Below are positions 52,066 through 60,918 of a stretch of 64,000 bases of DNA, in pieces. Under the pieces are notes generated by a model, which was not told the DNA's origin, ran no database searches, and saw only the letters and a list, made by a program, of their open reading frames with translations. A program made the translations under genes and the position numbers. The stretch comes from Paenibacillus pasadenensis DSM 19293. GTDB taxonomy: Bacteria; Bacillota; Bacilli; Paenibacillales; Paenibacillaceae. Position 1 is the first letter of the stretch. Each line of letters starts with the position of its first letter. The DNA lies in assembly GCF_000422485.1 (NCBI RefSeq), contig NZ_KE383855.1, positions 1 to 64,000 on the forward strand. The letters are read 5' to 3'.

Positions 52066-53679
52066 ATGAAATGGCTGCATAAAAGATCTGCAGGCAAGGC
52101 GCTGGCCGCAGCAACGGCGCTGACGCTGCTGTTGTCCGCCTGTTCTTCCGGAGACGATTCGTCATCCGGTTCCACAGGTTCCGCAGATGCCGGCTCGACG
52201 AAGAGGACAAAATTAAAAGTGGAGATCTTCGATCGCGGCAATACGCCGTCCGGCTACACGATCTCCGACAGCTACCTGACGCGGCTCGTGCAAGAGCGCT
52301 TCGGCGATCCGAACCATATCGACGTCGAGTTCGTGCCGGTCCCACGTTCCGAAGAGGTGCAGAAGCTGAACGTGCTCATGGCGAGCGGCTCGGAAGTTCC
52401 CGACATCGTTTTTACCTACGACTCGGGAACCTTCAACCGTTATGCGGAGCAAGGCGGCCTGACGGAGCTCTCTTCCCTTCTCGACCAATTCGGTCCGAAT
52501 CTTAAAGCGTTTCTGGGCGAGGATACGCTGGCTTACGGTCAATACAAGGGCAAGCAGCTGGCCGTGCCCGGACGCCGTCTGGTGCTCGGCAAGTACGCCT
52601 CGTATATCCGCCAGGACTGGCTGGACAAGCTCGGCCTCCCCGCCCCGACTAACGCCGACGAGCTCTATGCGACGCTGAAGGCGTTCAAGGAAAAGGATCC
52701 AGGCGGCGTAGGCAGCAGCATCGTGCCGTTCGGCATGTCGATCGCCTCCGCTCAGTACGAGCCGCTCATCTGGTCGTTCATCAAGCCGCTGACCGAAGAA
52801 CAGCGCTATACCCTGACCCAGCAGCTCGGTTCAAACGACTATCCGACCTTGCTGCCCGGCTTCAAGGACGCGCTTCAGTATATGAATAAGCTGTACAACG
52901 AAGGACTGATCAGCAAGGACTTCGGCCTGGACAAGGATAAGAAGAAGCTGTGGGAAGACATGCAGAGCGGCAAGGTCGGATTCTACAGCGAAGATGCGGG
53001 AGAGCTGTACTTCGTCGCCAACGGCTCCTACAAGAACTTGCAGACGAACGTGCCGGGCGCCGTCATGACTCCGATCGACGCCTTCAAGAACAGCGAAGGC
53101 AAATTCGCCAAGCCGGCCTATGCGCCTAACGCCATGTACGTCATGATTCCGAAGTCCAGCCAGAACGCGGAGGCAGCGGTCAAGTATCTGGATTGGATGG
53201 CTTCCGGCAAGAACCTCTTCGACATCCAGTTCGGCGTAGAGAACGAGAACTATACGATGGTCGACGGCGTGCCGGTCGTCAAGGAAGACGCCACCAAGGA
53301 AGCAAGCGACCGCATCTACAACTTCGGCGATATCGGGATCATCGTCAACGGCAAATACGCGGGCAGCGACGAGAAGAACGAAGCGGCCTACATCGCGCAG
53401 ACGCCGAAGGAATATCAGGCCGACATGCGCAAGTCCGTCGAGATTTCGAACACCGACACGATCGCGCCGGTTCGGTTCGATCATCCGATCGAAGCCGAAG
53501 CCAAGTATGGCAGCAGCCTGAGCGACAAGTTCCAGGAATTCATCGTCAAGGCGACCATCGTCAAGCCGGCCAGCTTCGAGAGCGTGTACGAGAGCATGAT
53601 GAAGGATTATATGGCGAGCGGCGGTCAGGCGATCCTGGACGAACGTACGGCAGCCTACAAGGAAATGTCCGGCAAGTAA
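52066..53679 (+). CDS. ABC importer substrate-binding lipoprotein
   Basis: The 537-aa product has a signal peptide with lipobox LLSAC, so it is a lipid-anchored solute receptor. The Ser/Asp/Gly-rich linker then leads to an extracellular solute-binding domain of the LplA-like class (KYASYIRQDWLDKLGLPAPTNADELYATLKAFK). It captures an oligosaccharide for the two permeases that follow. GGAGAGGGGAAGAG precedes the ATG. No ATPase gene is in the locus; these systems use a shared one encoded elsewhere. Confidence 0.92.
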   Translation: MKWLHKRSAGKALAAATALTLLLSACSSGDDSSSGSTGSADAGSTKRTKLKVEIFDRGNTPSGYTISDSYLTRLVQERFGDPNHIDVEFVPVPRSEEVQKLNVLMASGSEVPDIVFTYDSGTFNRYAEQGGLTELSSLLDQFGPNLKAFLGEDTLAYGQYKGKQLAVPGRRLVLGKYASYIRQDWLDKLGLPAPTNADELYATLKAFKEKDPGGVGSSIVPFGMSIASAQYEPLIWSFIKPLTEEQRYTLTQQLGSNDYPTLLPGFKDALQYMNKLYNEGLISKDFGLDKDKKKLWEDMQSGKVGFYSEDAGELYFVANGSYKNLQTNVPGAVMTPIDAFKNSEGKFAKPAYAPNAMYVMIPKSSQNAEAAVKYLDWMASGKNLFDIQFGVENENYTMVDGVPVVKEDATKEASDRIYNFGDIGIIVNGKYAGSDEKNEAAYIAQTPKEYQADMRKSVEISNTDTIAPVRFDHPIEAEAKYGSSLSDKFQEFIVKATIVKPASFESVYESMMKDYMASGGQAILDERTAAYKEMSGK

Positions 53680-53770
53680 TCGTGTCATGCATGATTCAAA
53701 CTACGTCGCCGTCCGCACGGATGCACGCCGATCCTGCGGACGCCGGCCCGTTTGAGAGGAGGATCCGCAG

Positions 53771-54664
53771 GTGGTATATATCCGAAGGTACTGGCAGCTG
53801 TACGCGCTGCTCCTATTGCCGATGGCTTACTTTTTGATTTTTCGCTACGGCCCGATGTACGGGACGCAGATCGCGTTCAAAGACTTCAATTTCTTCCAGG
53901 GAATATCCGGAAGTCCATGGATCGGCCTCGACGCCTTCCGCGAAGTGTTTGCGAACCGGGATTTCTTCGATGCGCTTCGCAACACGCTGATGCTTAACCT
54001 GCTCGATCTGGCCGTCTCCTTCCCGGCCCCGCTCCTTCTCGCGGTCATGCTGTACGAGATGCGCTCCGCCTGGTTCAAAAAGCTGGCGCAGACCGTATTA
54101 TATGTCCCGCATTTCATCTCCTGGGTCATTATCGGCGGCATCGTGCTTCAGGTATTCGGCACGCAATCCGGGTTCATCAACAATATGCTGACGGGGCTGG
54201 GCTTCGACGCAGTGCCGTTCCTGTCGGACAAGAACTACTGGCTGATCACCTATCTCGCGGTCGGCGTCTGGCAGAGCGCGGGCTGGGGGACGATCCTGTA
54301 CCTGGCTGCCATGATGGGCATCAACCGCGAGCTGTTCGAGGCGGCCGAGGTCGACGGCGCCAGCCGCATGCGCCGGATCTGGCATATCACGCTGCCCGGC
54401 ATCAAGCCGACGGTCGTAACCCTCCTCATCATCAATTTAGGCAACATGGTCTCGATCGGTTTCGACCGGCCGTTCATCATCGGCAACGTTGCCGTCCGCG
54501 ATTATTCGGACGTGCTCAGTACATTCGTTTACCGCGTCGGCCTCCAATCCGGGCAGATCACGCTCGCGACGGCAGTCGGCCTGTTCCAGGCGGTCGTCGG
54601 CCTGATCTTTCTGCTCGGAGCGAACTACGCTTCTCGCAAATTAACGGACGAGAGCATTCTCTGA
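53771..54664 (+). CDS. ABC sugar permease (LplB-like)
   Basis: A GTG start follows GAGGAGGATCCGCAG. The product is 297 aa with six hydrophobic segments. The EAA loop reads EAAEVDGASRMRRIWHITLPGIKP, docking the ATPase. The N-terminal FLIFRYGPMYGTQIAFKDFN is typical of LplB-type carbohydrate permeases. It pairs with the permease at 54701. Confidence 0.93.
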   Translation: MVYIRRYWQLYALLLLPMAYFLIFRYGPMYGTQIAFKDFNFFQGISGSPWIGLDAFREVFANRDFFDALRNTLMLNLLDLAVSFPAPLLLAVMLYEMRSAWFKKLAQTVLYVPHFISWVIIGGIVLQVFGTQSGFINNMLTGLGFDAVPFLSDKNYWLITYLAVGVWQSAGWGTILYLAAMMGINRELFEAAEVDGASRMRRIWHITLPGIKPTVVTLLIINLGNMVSIGFDRPFIIGNVAVRDYSDVLSTFVYRVGLQSGQITLATAVGLFQAVVGLIFLLGANYASRKLTDESIL

Positions 54665-54700
54665 CCGTCCCGCAGACATAAGGAAAGGGGTCGTATTATA

Positions 54701-55570
54701 GTGGAACGCTCGCCTGGGCGGTTGTTCGATGCCGTCAACTATGTTCTCGTGCTGCTCGCGATCGTCGTATGCCTCGCTCCCTTCATTCATATCATCGCGA
54801 TCTCGCTCAGCTCGGGCCGGGCGATCGGATCGGGCGAAGTCTCGTTCCTGCCCGTCGAGCTTACGTTCGAGGCGTACGTCAAGGTCTTTTCCGATCCATC
54901 CATGATTTCCTCGCTCGGCTTTACGGTTTTCTTGACGCTTCTCAGCACCGTTCTAAGCATGGCCGCGACGATCGCGGTCGCTTATCCGCTCTCGAAGCGC
55001 GCGCTCAAGGGCCGCAGATGGCTCATGCTCGTCATCGTCATTACGATGTTCTTCAGCGGGGGCATGATTCCCGAGTACATGCTCGTTCGCAATCTGCACC
55101 TGCTTGACGAGATTTGGGCGCTGGTGCTGCCTGCTCTTGTCAGTCCGTTCTACATGATCATTCTGATCTCGTTCTTCCGCGGCATCCCGGACAGTCTTGA
55201 GGAGGCCGCCGACATCGACGGCAGCACGCAGCTCGGGACGCTGGTGCGCATCATCCTGCCGTTGTCGCTGCCGGTTTTGGCCACGCTGAGCCTGTTCTAT
55301 GCGGTAGGCCGATGGAACGGCTTTCAAGATGCGCTCATGTACATCACCAAGCCGGATTTGTATCCGCTTCAGCTGAAGCTTTACCAGATGATCCAGCAGA
55401 ACCAGGTATCCGAGCTGATGCAAAACGAAGGCGTCGGCGCCGTCAAGATGCTGCCGGAGAGCTTGAAGGCCGCCAGCGTGATCTTCTCTTCGATTCCGAT
55501 TCTGCTCGTCTACCCGTGGCTTCAACGCTATTTCGTGAGCGGGGTCATGGTCGGAGCGGTCAAGGGGTGA
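54701..55570 (+). CDS. ABC sugar permease (LplC/YtcP-like)
   Basis: A GTG start follows AAAGGGG. The product is 289 aa with six hydrophobic segments and the EAA loop EEAADIDGSTQLGTLVRIILPLSLP. FFSGGMIPEYMLVRNLHLLD and the C-terminal YPWLQRYFVSGVMVGAVKG are characteristic of the YtcP/LplC group. It forms the channel with the upstream permease. Confidence 0.93.
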   Translation: MERSPGRLFDAVNYVLVLLAIVVCLAPFIHIIAISLSSGRAIGSGEVSFLPVELTFEAYVKVFSDPSMISSLGFTVFLTLLSTVLSMAATIAVAYPLSKRALKGRRWLMLVIVITMFFSGGMIPEYMLVRNLHLLDEIWALVLPALVSPFYMIILISFFRGIPDSLEEAADIDGSTQLGTLVRIILPLSLPVLATLSLFYAVGRWNGFQDALMYITKPDLYPLQLKLYQMIQQNQVSELMQNEGVGAVKMLPESLKAASVIFSSIPILLVYPWLQRYFVSGVMVGAVKG

Positions 55571-55576
55571 CGGAGG

Positions 55577-57256
55577 ATGGGAGATGACGCCACTAATCGC
55601 TTGGGCCGGGAGCAGGGGATGACGGAGCGCCAGCGGTTCTTGATCACGCAGTCCATGGCTCTCATGGATGGAGCGTACGATGAGCAGGCCAGGCTCATTC
55701 GCAGCTATGAGGAGCCGGAACGGCAAGACACCCGCGGCAGCGCGCATTATGCGCTTGGATTGCTGCTGCGCGACGAGGGGCAGGATCGGGAGCGGGCTTG
55801 CGCCGTGATCGGACGCGTTCTGGATCTGCAGTTCGATTATCCCGGGGAGATCTACCATGGGACGTTCCGGACGTCGCCGCAAGCGCCGCATCCGCCTGTC
55901 GGCGGCTACCCGTGGCAGCGGTTCGCTCCGGGCACCGCCTATTATCTGGACCGGACGCTGGAGGCGATCGCCGGCAAGCTCGCGGCGGCCGAGGCGGCTG
56001 ATCCACGCAAGATGAAGCGTCTGTTCAAGTCGGCCGTATCCGAGGTGCTGCCTCCGGTATGGGATAGCTACGACCCGAACTGGCGGGAGTTCATCGCCAG
56101 CGCCTTTGCCGTGATCCTGTCCTTGTTCGAGGAGAAGCTGCCGCCCGACCTCGTCCGCCGCATGGACGAATCGATGGCGCGCGCGGTGCAGGGATCGATC
56201 GACCGCCGGCTGTCCGATGCGGTTCCGATGAATACCAACATTGAGCTGATGCATATTTTCATCACGCATTGCTACGGCTACAGGCTCGGGGAGACCGGAT
56301 GGATTTCCCATGCGTACGCCCAGGCCGAAAGCTTTCTTGAACGGCATCGCGAATTCGGCACCTTCGCCGAGTTCAACACGACGACCTATTACGGCGTTGA
56401 CTTGACCGTGCTGGGCCTATGGCGCCGGTTCGGCCGCAGCGATCGTCTGCTGCAGATCGGCCGCGAGCTTGAACGAGGACTGTGGGAGAACATGGCTCTT
56501 TATTACAACGCGAATCTTGAAAATCTGTGCGGGCCTTACGCCCGCGCCTACGATATGGAGATGCAGGAGCACAGCTCGATAGGCGTCTTCGTGTATTTGC
56601 TGCTTGGCGAGGGCTACGAGCATCTGACTCGCGTCAATTGCGAGACTTGCCATGACGTGATGATCGCTCTCGTCGGCGTTGACGCGCCAAGCGAGGTGAT
56701 TCCGTACTTCGTCTCGCACCAGGGCGACCGGATGGTGAGGAAGCGGTTCGTCGAGCTGTGCGAGCGCGACGATCCGCAAGCGAATACGAATCTGTGCACG
56801 GCCAAAGCCTGGATCGGCGCGGACCGAATGATCGGAGCGATGTCGGGAAGCCGCAACACGAACGGCCAGCTGCATCCGGCGACGATGCACTGGCGGGACG
56901 AGAGGGGAGGCCGGTATACGATGCGCCTCCTTCGCCGAGAGGCGGGGGAGGGCTGGAATGCTCATCTTCGCGGCATTGCGTTCGAAGTCGACGCAACGCC
57001 GGATTCGCTGGAAATCGACGTGCGGCTCGAGGCGGACGTGCCGATCGACGTCTTCTTCGAAATCCGCGGCCCGGCGCTTCAAGAAGCTGTGATCGAGCCG
57101 ACGCGCTGGCGGCTGCCGGGATTGGACTGCCGTGTCGAGGCCGATGCTCCCAAGCCGGACGTCGCGCTGTCCGAAGGCGTGGCCGAGGTCTCTTACCGCT
57201 ATAGCCCATCTGCTGCAGACGGCGCGACGATGAAGTTCACGCTTCGCTTCGACTGA
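55577..57256 (+). CDS. uncharacterised toroid-like enzyme, candidate glycan lyase or hydrolase
   Basis: About 545-559 aa. The ATG at 55577 sits too close to its GGAGG, and ATG 55619 (MTERQRFL) is a likely alternative. The long helical N-terminal two-thirds, with repeated aromatic-rich helices (FAEFNTTTYYGVDLTVLGLW, GPYARAYDMEMQEHS), suggests an alpha/alpha toroid. The last 130 aa look like a beta sandwich. No signal peptide, so cytoplasmic. I do not recognise the family; context suggests it acts on imported oligosaccharide. Confidence 0.55.
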   Translation: MGDDATNRLGREQGMTERQRFLITQSMALMDGAYDEQARLIRSYEEPERQDTRGSAHYALGLLLRDEGQDRERACAVIGRVLDLQFDYPGEIYHGTFRTSPQAPHPPVGGYPWQRFAPGTAYYLDRTLEAIAGKLAAAEAADPRKMKRLFKSAVSEVLPPVWDSYDPNWREFIASAFAVILSLFEEKLPPDLVRRMDESMARAVQGSIDRRLSDAVPMNTNIELMHIFITHCYGYRLGETGWISHAYAQAESFLERHREFGTFAEFNTTTYYGVDLTVLGLWRRFGRSDRLLQIGRELERGLWENMALYYNANLENLCGPYARAYDMEMQEHSSIGVFVYLLLGEGYEHLTRVNCETCHDVMIALVGVDAPSEVIPYFVSHQGDRMVRKRFVELCERDDPQANTNLCTAKAWIGADRMIGAMSGSRNTNGQLHPATMHWRDERGGRYTMRLLRREAGEGWNAHLRGIAFEVDATPDSLEIDVRLEADVPIDVFFEIRGPALQEAVIEPTRWRLPGLDCRVEADAPKPDVALSEGVAEVSYRYSPSAADGATMKFTLRFD

Positions 57257-57299
57257 AGGCGGAGGGCGGCTTCGCTTCATAGAAGAGAGGAGGGCTCCG

Positions 57300-58271
57300 A
57301 TGTTTGCCGACAAGCAAGACTACTCCTTTTCCACCTGCTGGAACATCAGGCGCCATTCGTTCGGAGCCGATATGATCGACGAGATCCGGGGCCTGGGCTT
57401 CAGGCGGGTGGAGCTCAACTACAACGTGACGGACGATCTGCTGCGCACGATAGAACCGATGATCGAACGCGGCGACATAGCGGTGTCCAGCGTCCACAAT
57501 ACGTTTCCGCATCTGGACGATCCGGACTACGGCACCGACTCTGTCCTGCTCGGATTCGAGGACGGACCGCGCCGGGACCGATCGATCGAGCTGCTCGTAC
57601 GCTCGGCTGAGCATGCCCATCGTTATGGCGCGTCCGCGGTCGTCGTGCATCCCGGGGAGGTGCCGATCGAAGAGGAGCTCGACCGCGAGCTGAAGACGTT
57701 GTGGCGGCAGCATGGCCCGGACTCTGCGACATACCAGTCGCGGTGGAGCGAGCTGCTGGAACGCCGGGAGGCAGCTGCGCCCGCTTATTTGGCGCGTATC
57801 GGCGACAGTCTCGAGGCGGCATGCGAACAGATCGCCCGCCGCGGTTACCGGGTAAGGCTCGGTCTGGAAACGCGCTCGCGTTGCTATCAGATTCCGACGC
57901 TGCGGGAGGCGCGGCTGCTCTGCGATCGTTTGGCAGGCGCGCCCGTCGGGCTATGGTACGATATCGGCCACGGCATGATGATGGGGCGCATGGGGCTGTA
58001 CGATCCTGTCGGCGAGGCTCTCGCCATGAAGAACGATATCGTCGGCGTGCATATTCACGAGACCGTAGGCCTTGCCGATCATTGGTGCCCGTACGTGCAC
58101 AGCGGCGACCCCGACGGATTCGACGTCTTTTTGCCGCTCATCGCAGCCGCGCCGGTCCGCGTATACGAGCTGAAGGCGGCCTGCGCGCCTGACGAAATCG
58201 AACGCAGCCACCGTCTGATCGCGTCGAGGATCGCGGCGCTTGGACTGGACAAGGGGGAGCTGAAGCAATGA
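57300..58271 (+). CDS. TIM-barrel sugar isomerase/epimerase-like protein
   Basis: The 323-aa product resembles the xylose isomerase-like/AP endonuclease 2 superfamily: GFRRVELNYN, SSVHNTFPHL, VVVHPGEV, LGLETRSR, LWYDIGHG and GVHIHETVG are the successive strand-end motifs with His/Glu/Asp metal ligands. Such proteins isomerise or epimerise sugars or sugar acids. It lies between two toroid-like genes in the sugar operon and its stop overlaps the next start by 4 bases. Confidence 0.82.
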   Translation: MFADKQDYSFSTCWNIRRHSFGADMIDEIRGLGFRRVELNYNVTDDLLRTIEPMIERGDIAVSSVHNTFPHLDDPDYGTDSVLLGFEDGPRRDRSIELLVRSAEHAHRYGASAVVVHPGEVPIEEELDRELKTLWRQHGPDSATYQSRWSELLERREAAAPAYLARIGDSLEAACEQIARRGYRVRLGLETRSRCYQIPTLREARLLCDRLAGAPVGLWYDIGHGMMMGRMGLYDPVGEALAMKNDIVGVHIHETVGLADHWCPYVHSGDPDGFDVFLPLIAAAPVRVYELKAACAPDEIERSHRLIASRIAALGLDKGELKQ

Positions 58272-59995
58272 GCGATTATGAACGCCTCGTCATCCTGAAC
58301 GACCAGTGGGCGGAGCAGATCGCCGCGCGGCAGATCGACGAGGCCGGCGGGGCGTCGGCCGGCGGAATCCTCGATCCGCTGACAGGCGCCGCTTGGCCGA
58401 ATCATACGACGACGGCGGCGGCTATCGAGATGTGGGCGGGGGCGCTCGCCAATCCGGACTCGGCGAGATACCGCGATCCAGAGCTGGCCGACCGCCTGGA
58501 GATGGTCTGCCGCTTCATGCTGCGCTTTCAGCATGAGGACGGGACGATATCGCCTGGCTGGACCAATTATCACTCTCCGCCCGACACGGCCTTCGTCGTG
58601 TGCGCCCTCGCGCGCGTCGTCGATCTGTGCGACCGTACCGGCTGGGACGGCTTCGCCAACGTGCTGACGGATCTTCGTCTGTGGCTCCGGCGCTCGATCC
58701 CGGCGATGCTGACAGGCGGCTGCCACACGCCCAACCATCGCTGGGTGATGACGGCCGCGCTAGGCTATCTGCATCGGATGTTCGGCCTTCCCGAGCTGGA
58801 AGAGCGCGCGGAAGCCTGGCTCTCCGAAGGACTGGACGCGACGCCGGACGGAGAATGGACTGAACGAAGCAACGGCATCTACAACGCGGTCAGCGATACG
58901 ATGCTCATTCATGCGTCTCAGCTGCTGGACAAGCCGGAGCTGCTGGATTCGGTCCGGCGCAATTTGAGGATGATGGTCTATCTCGTGCACCCGGACGGCG
59001 AGGTCGTCACGGATTACTCCAGTCGTCAGGATTTCGGCCGCCGCCATACGCTGGCCTATTACTATTGCGCCTACCGCCTTATGGAAGAGATCGACGGCGA
59101 TCCGCTATATGCCGCAATGGCCGATCTGGCCGCCGAGGCGATCCTGGTGGACGACGTTCCGCCGAATCAGGCGATCATCGGCCATCTGCTGCATCCGCGG
59201 TGGCGCGAGCGGAGCGGCGAGCGTGCGGCCTTGCCGGAGTCGTACCGCATTGTTCTTAACCGCGGCTATGCCGCGACCCGCGCTGCCGATCTGGACCAGC
59301 TGGCGCGCAATCCGCAGCCGCAGCCGGCTCACGGCGGCCTTCATACGGAGTTCGGCTCCCGAGTCGCCCGGTATCGGCATGGCAAGACGAGCGTCACGGC
59401 GATGACGGAGGCGCCGTCGTTCTTTTCTCTTCGGCACGGCGCCGTTCGGCTGCTAGGGGTCCTGCTGGCCTCCACGTTCGATCCCGGAAGCATGCGGATG
59501 CAGGAGCTGGAAGAGGTGGGCGGAGGCTGCAGGCTGTCCGGCAGTACGGTGAAGGGCTACTACGGCCCGCTGCCGGCGAGCGAGTTGACGAGCAGCGGCG
59601 CCCCTTGGTATTTGCTTCCCCACGGGCAGCGGCCCATGACGCATGAGCAGCGCCATTCCGTCGAAGCGCTCGTAACGGAGGCGGATGGAGGCTGGGACAT
59701 CTCGCTGAGCGCGGAGGGCCCGGAGAGAGTGCTCACGCAGGTGTTGTTTCTCTTCGGCGCGGAAGGCGAGCTGACGGCCGACCTGCCGCTCGCGGAAGAC
59801 GGCGAGGGGAGGCTCGGCTGGCACGGGGGCGGTGTCCGGTACGCATGCGGCGGCGATTGGCTCCATCTCGAAGGGGGAGTCCAGCAACACGCTCTTTCGA
59901 CGATCAGCCATATGGCGTATCCGTCGGACTGCATCGCGCTCGTCGCCAAACTTATGACGCCGTATGCGCATACGTTCAGGCTGCGGTTGTCATAG
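58268..59995 (+). CDS. heparinase/polysaccharide-lyase-like toroid enzyme
   Basis: The 575-aa product overlaps the isomerase by ATGA. CHTPNHRWVMTAALGYLHRMF and WTERSNGIYNAVSDTMLIH resemble the active-site region of heparinase II/III-like and oligoalginate-type lyases (NHRW, E-S-Y order), within an alpha/alpha toroid, followed by a C-terminal beta-sheet domain. No signal peptide, so it acts on imported oligosaccharide, perhaps cleaving uronic-acid-containing chains. Family assignment is tentative. A strong terminator ends the operon. Confidence 0.6.
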   Translation: MSDYERLVILNDQWAEQIAARQIDEAGGASAGGILDPLTGAAWPNHTTTAAAIEMWAGALANPDSARYRDPELADRLEMVCRFMLRFQHEDGTISPGWTNYHSPPDTAFVVCALARVVDLCDRTGWDGFANVLTDLRLWLRRSIPAMLTGGCHTPNHRWVMTAALGYLHRMFGLPELEERAEAWLSEGLDATPDGEWTERSNGIYNAVSDTMLIHASQLLDKPELLDSVRRNLRMMVYLVHPDGEVVTDYSSRQDFGRRHTLAYYYCAYRLMEEIDGDPLYAAMADLAAEAILVDDVPPNQAIIGHLLHPRWRERSGERAALPESYRIVLNRGYAATRAADLDQLARNPQPQPAHGGLHTEFGSRVARYRHGKTSVTAMTEAPSFFSLRHGAVRLLGVLLASTFDPGSMRMQELEEVGGGCRLSGSTVKGYYGPLPASELTSSGAPWYLLPHGQRPMTHEQRHSVEALVTEADGGWDISLSAEGPERVLTQVLFLFGAEGELTADLPLAEDGEGRLGWHGGGVRYACGGDWLHLEGGVQQHALSTISHMAYPSDCIALVAKLMTPYAHTFRLRLS

Positions 59996-60015
59996 ATGGA
60001 AAAAGGACGGCAAAA

Positions 60016-60051
60016 AAGGAAGGCGACCCTCCGCGGGTCGCCTTCCTTTTT
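60016..60051. terminator. bidirectional terminator between sugar operon and iron operon
   Basis: GGAAGGCGACCC and GGGTCGCCTTCC with flanking A6 and T5 tracts can stop transcription from both sides of this convergent pair. The GGACGGCAAAAAAGGAAGGC leader matches the terminator at 42183. Confidence 0.88.
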
Positions 60052-60094
60052 CAGCTGCGGCTTGACGCGCCGGCCTGAGCCTCGCCGCTCAGCG

Positions 60095-60916
60095 TCAGCC
60101 GCGTCCTTGTCCGGCCGCTGCCGCATGATGCCGGCCTCTCGGCACGACGAGCGGCGTGCCGGATACAGGATCCTCGATGACGGTGCAGTCGAGGCCGAAG
60201 ATGTCTTTGACGAGCGAGCCGGTGACGACGTCCGCCGGCTTGCCTTCGGCGACGAGCTTGCCCTCGTGCAGCGCGAAGATGTAGTCCGCGTACCGGGCGG
60301 ACAGGTTGATGTCATGGAGCACCATGACGATCGTCGTGCCGTGGTCGCGGTTGAGGTCGGTGAGCAGGTCGAGGATCTCGACCTGATACGTGATGTCCAG
60401 GTACGTCGTCGGCTCGTCGAGGAACAGGATGTCGGTCTGCTGGGCGAGCGCCATCGCGATCCAGACGCGCTGGCGCTGCCCGCCCGACAGCTCGTCGATC
60501 GGCTTGTCCGCGAACTCGGTCACGCGCATCAGGTCCATCGCCTCGGCGACGGCCGCCGTATCTTTCTTGGACCAGCCGCCGAGCAGCGGCTGATGGGGAT
60601 AGCGTCCGCGTCCGACCAGATCGGCGACGGAGATGCCCTCCGGCACGATCGGCGACTGCGGCAGGATGCCGACCGTCCGCGCGAGCTGCTTGGGAGCGAT
60701 CGAGCCGATGGACCGTCCGTCCAGCGTCACCTGGCCGGCGGACGGCTTGATGAGCCGCGCCAGCGTCTTGAGCAGCGTCGACTTGCCGCAGCCGTTGGCT
60801 CCGATGATGACGCTGATCCGGCCGGACGGCACGACGAGGCTGACGCCGTCGACGACCGTCTTTTGGTCGTAGCCGGCCTCCAGCCGCTCGGCTTGGAACA
60901 CAGGAGTCGGTTTCAT
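60095..60916 (-). CDS. iron-siderophore ABC transporter ATPase
   Basis: The 273-aa product has Walker A GANGCGKST, signature LSGGQRQRVWIAMALAQQ, Walker B ILFLDEPTTYLD and switch His MVLHDINLSARYADYI, close to FecE/FhuC. It powers siderophore import together with the FecCD permeases. It is the last gene of the minus-strand operon, 2 bases after the permease stop. Confidence 0.93.
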   Translation of the reverse strand: MKPTPVFQAERLEAGYDQKTVVDGVSLVVPSGRISVIIGANGCGKSTLLKTLARLIKPSAGQVTLDGRSIGSIAPKQLARTVGILPQSPIVPEGISVADLVGRGRYPHQPLLGGWSKKDTAAVAEAMDLMRVTEFADKPIDELSGGQRQRVWIAMALAQQTDILFLDEPTTYLDITYQVEILDLLTDLNRDHGTTIVMVLHDINLSARYADYIFALHEGKLVAEGKPADVVTGSLVKDIFGLDCTVIEDPVSGTPLVVPRGRHHAAAAGQGRG

Positions 60917-60918
60917 GG

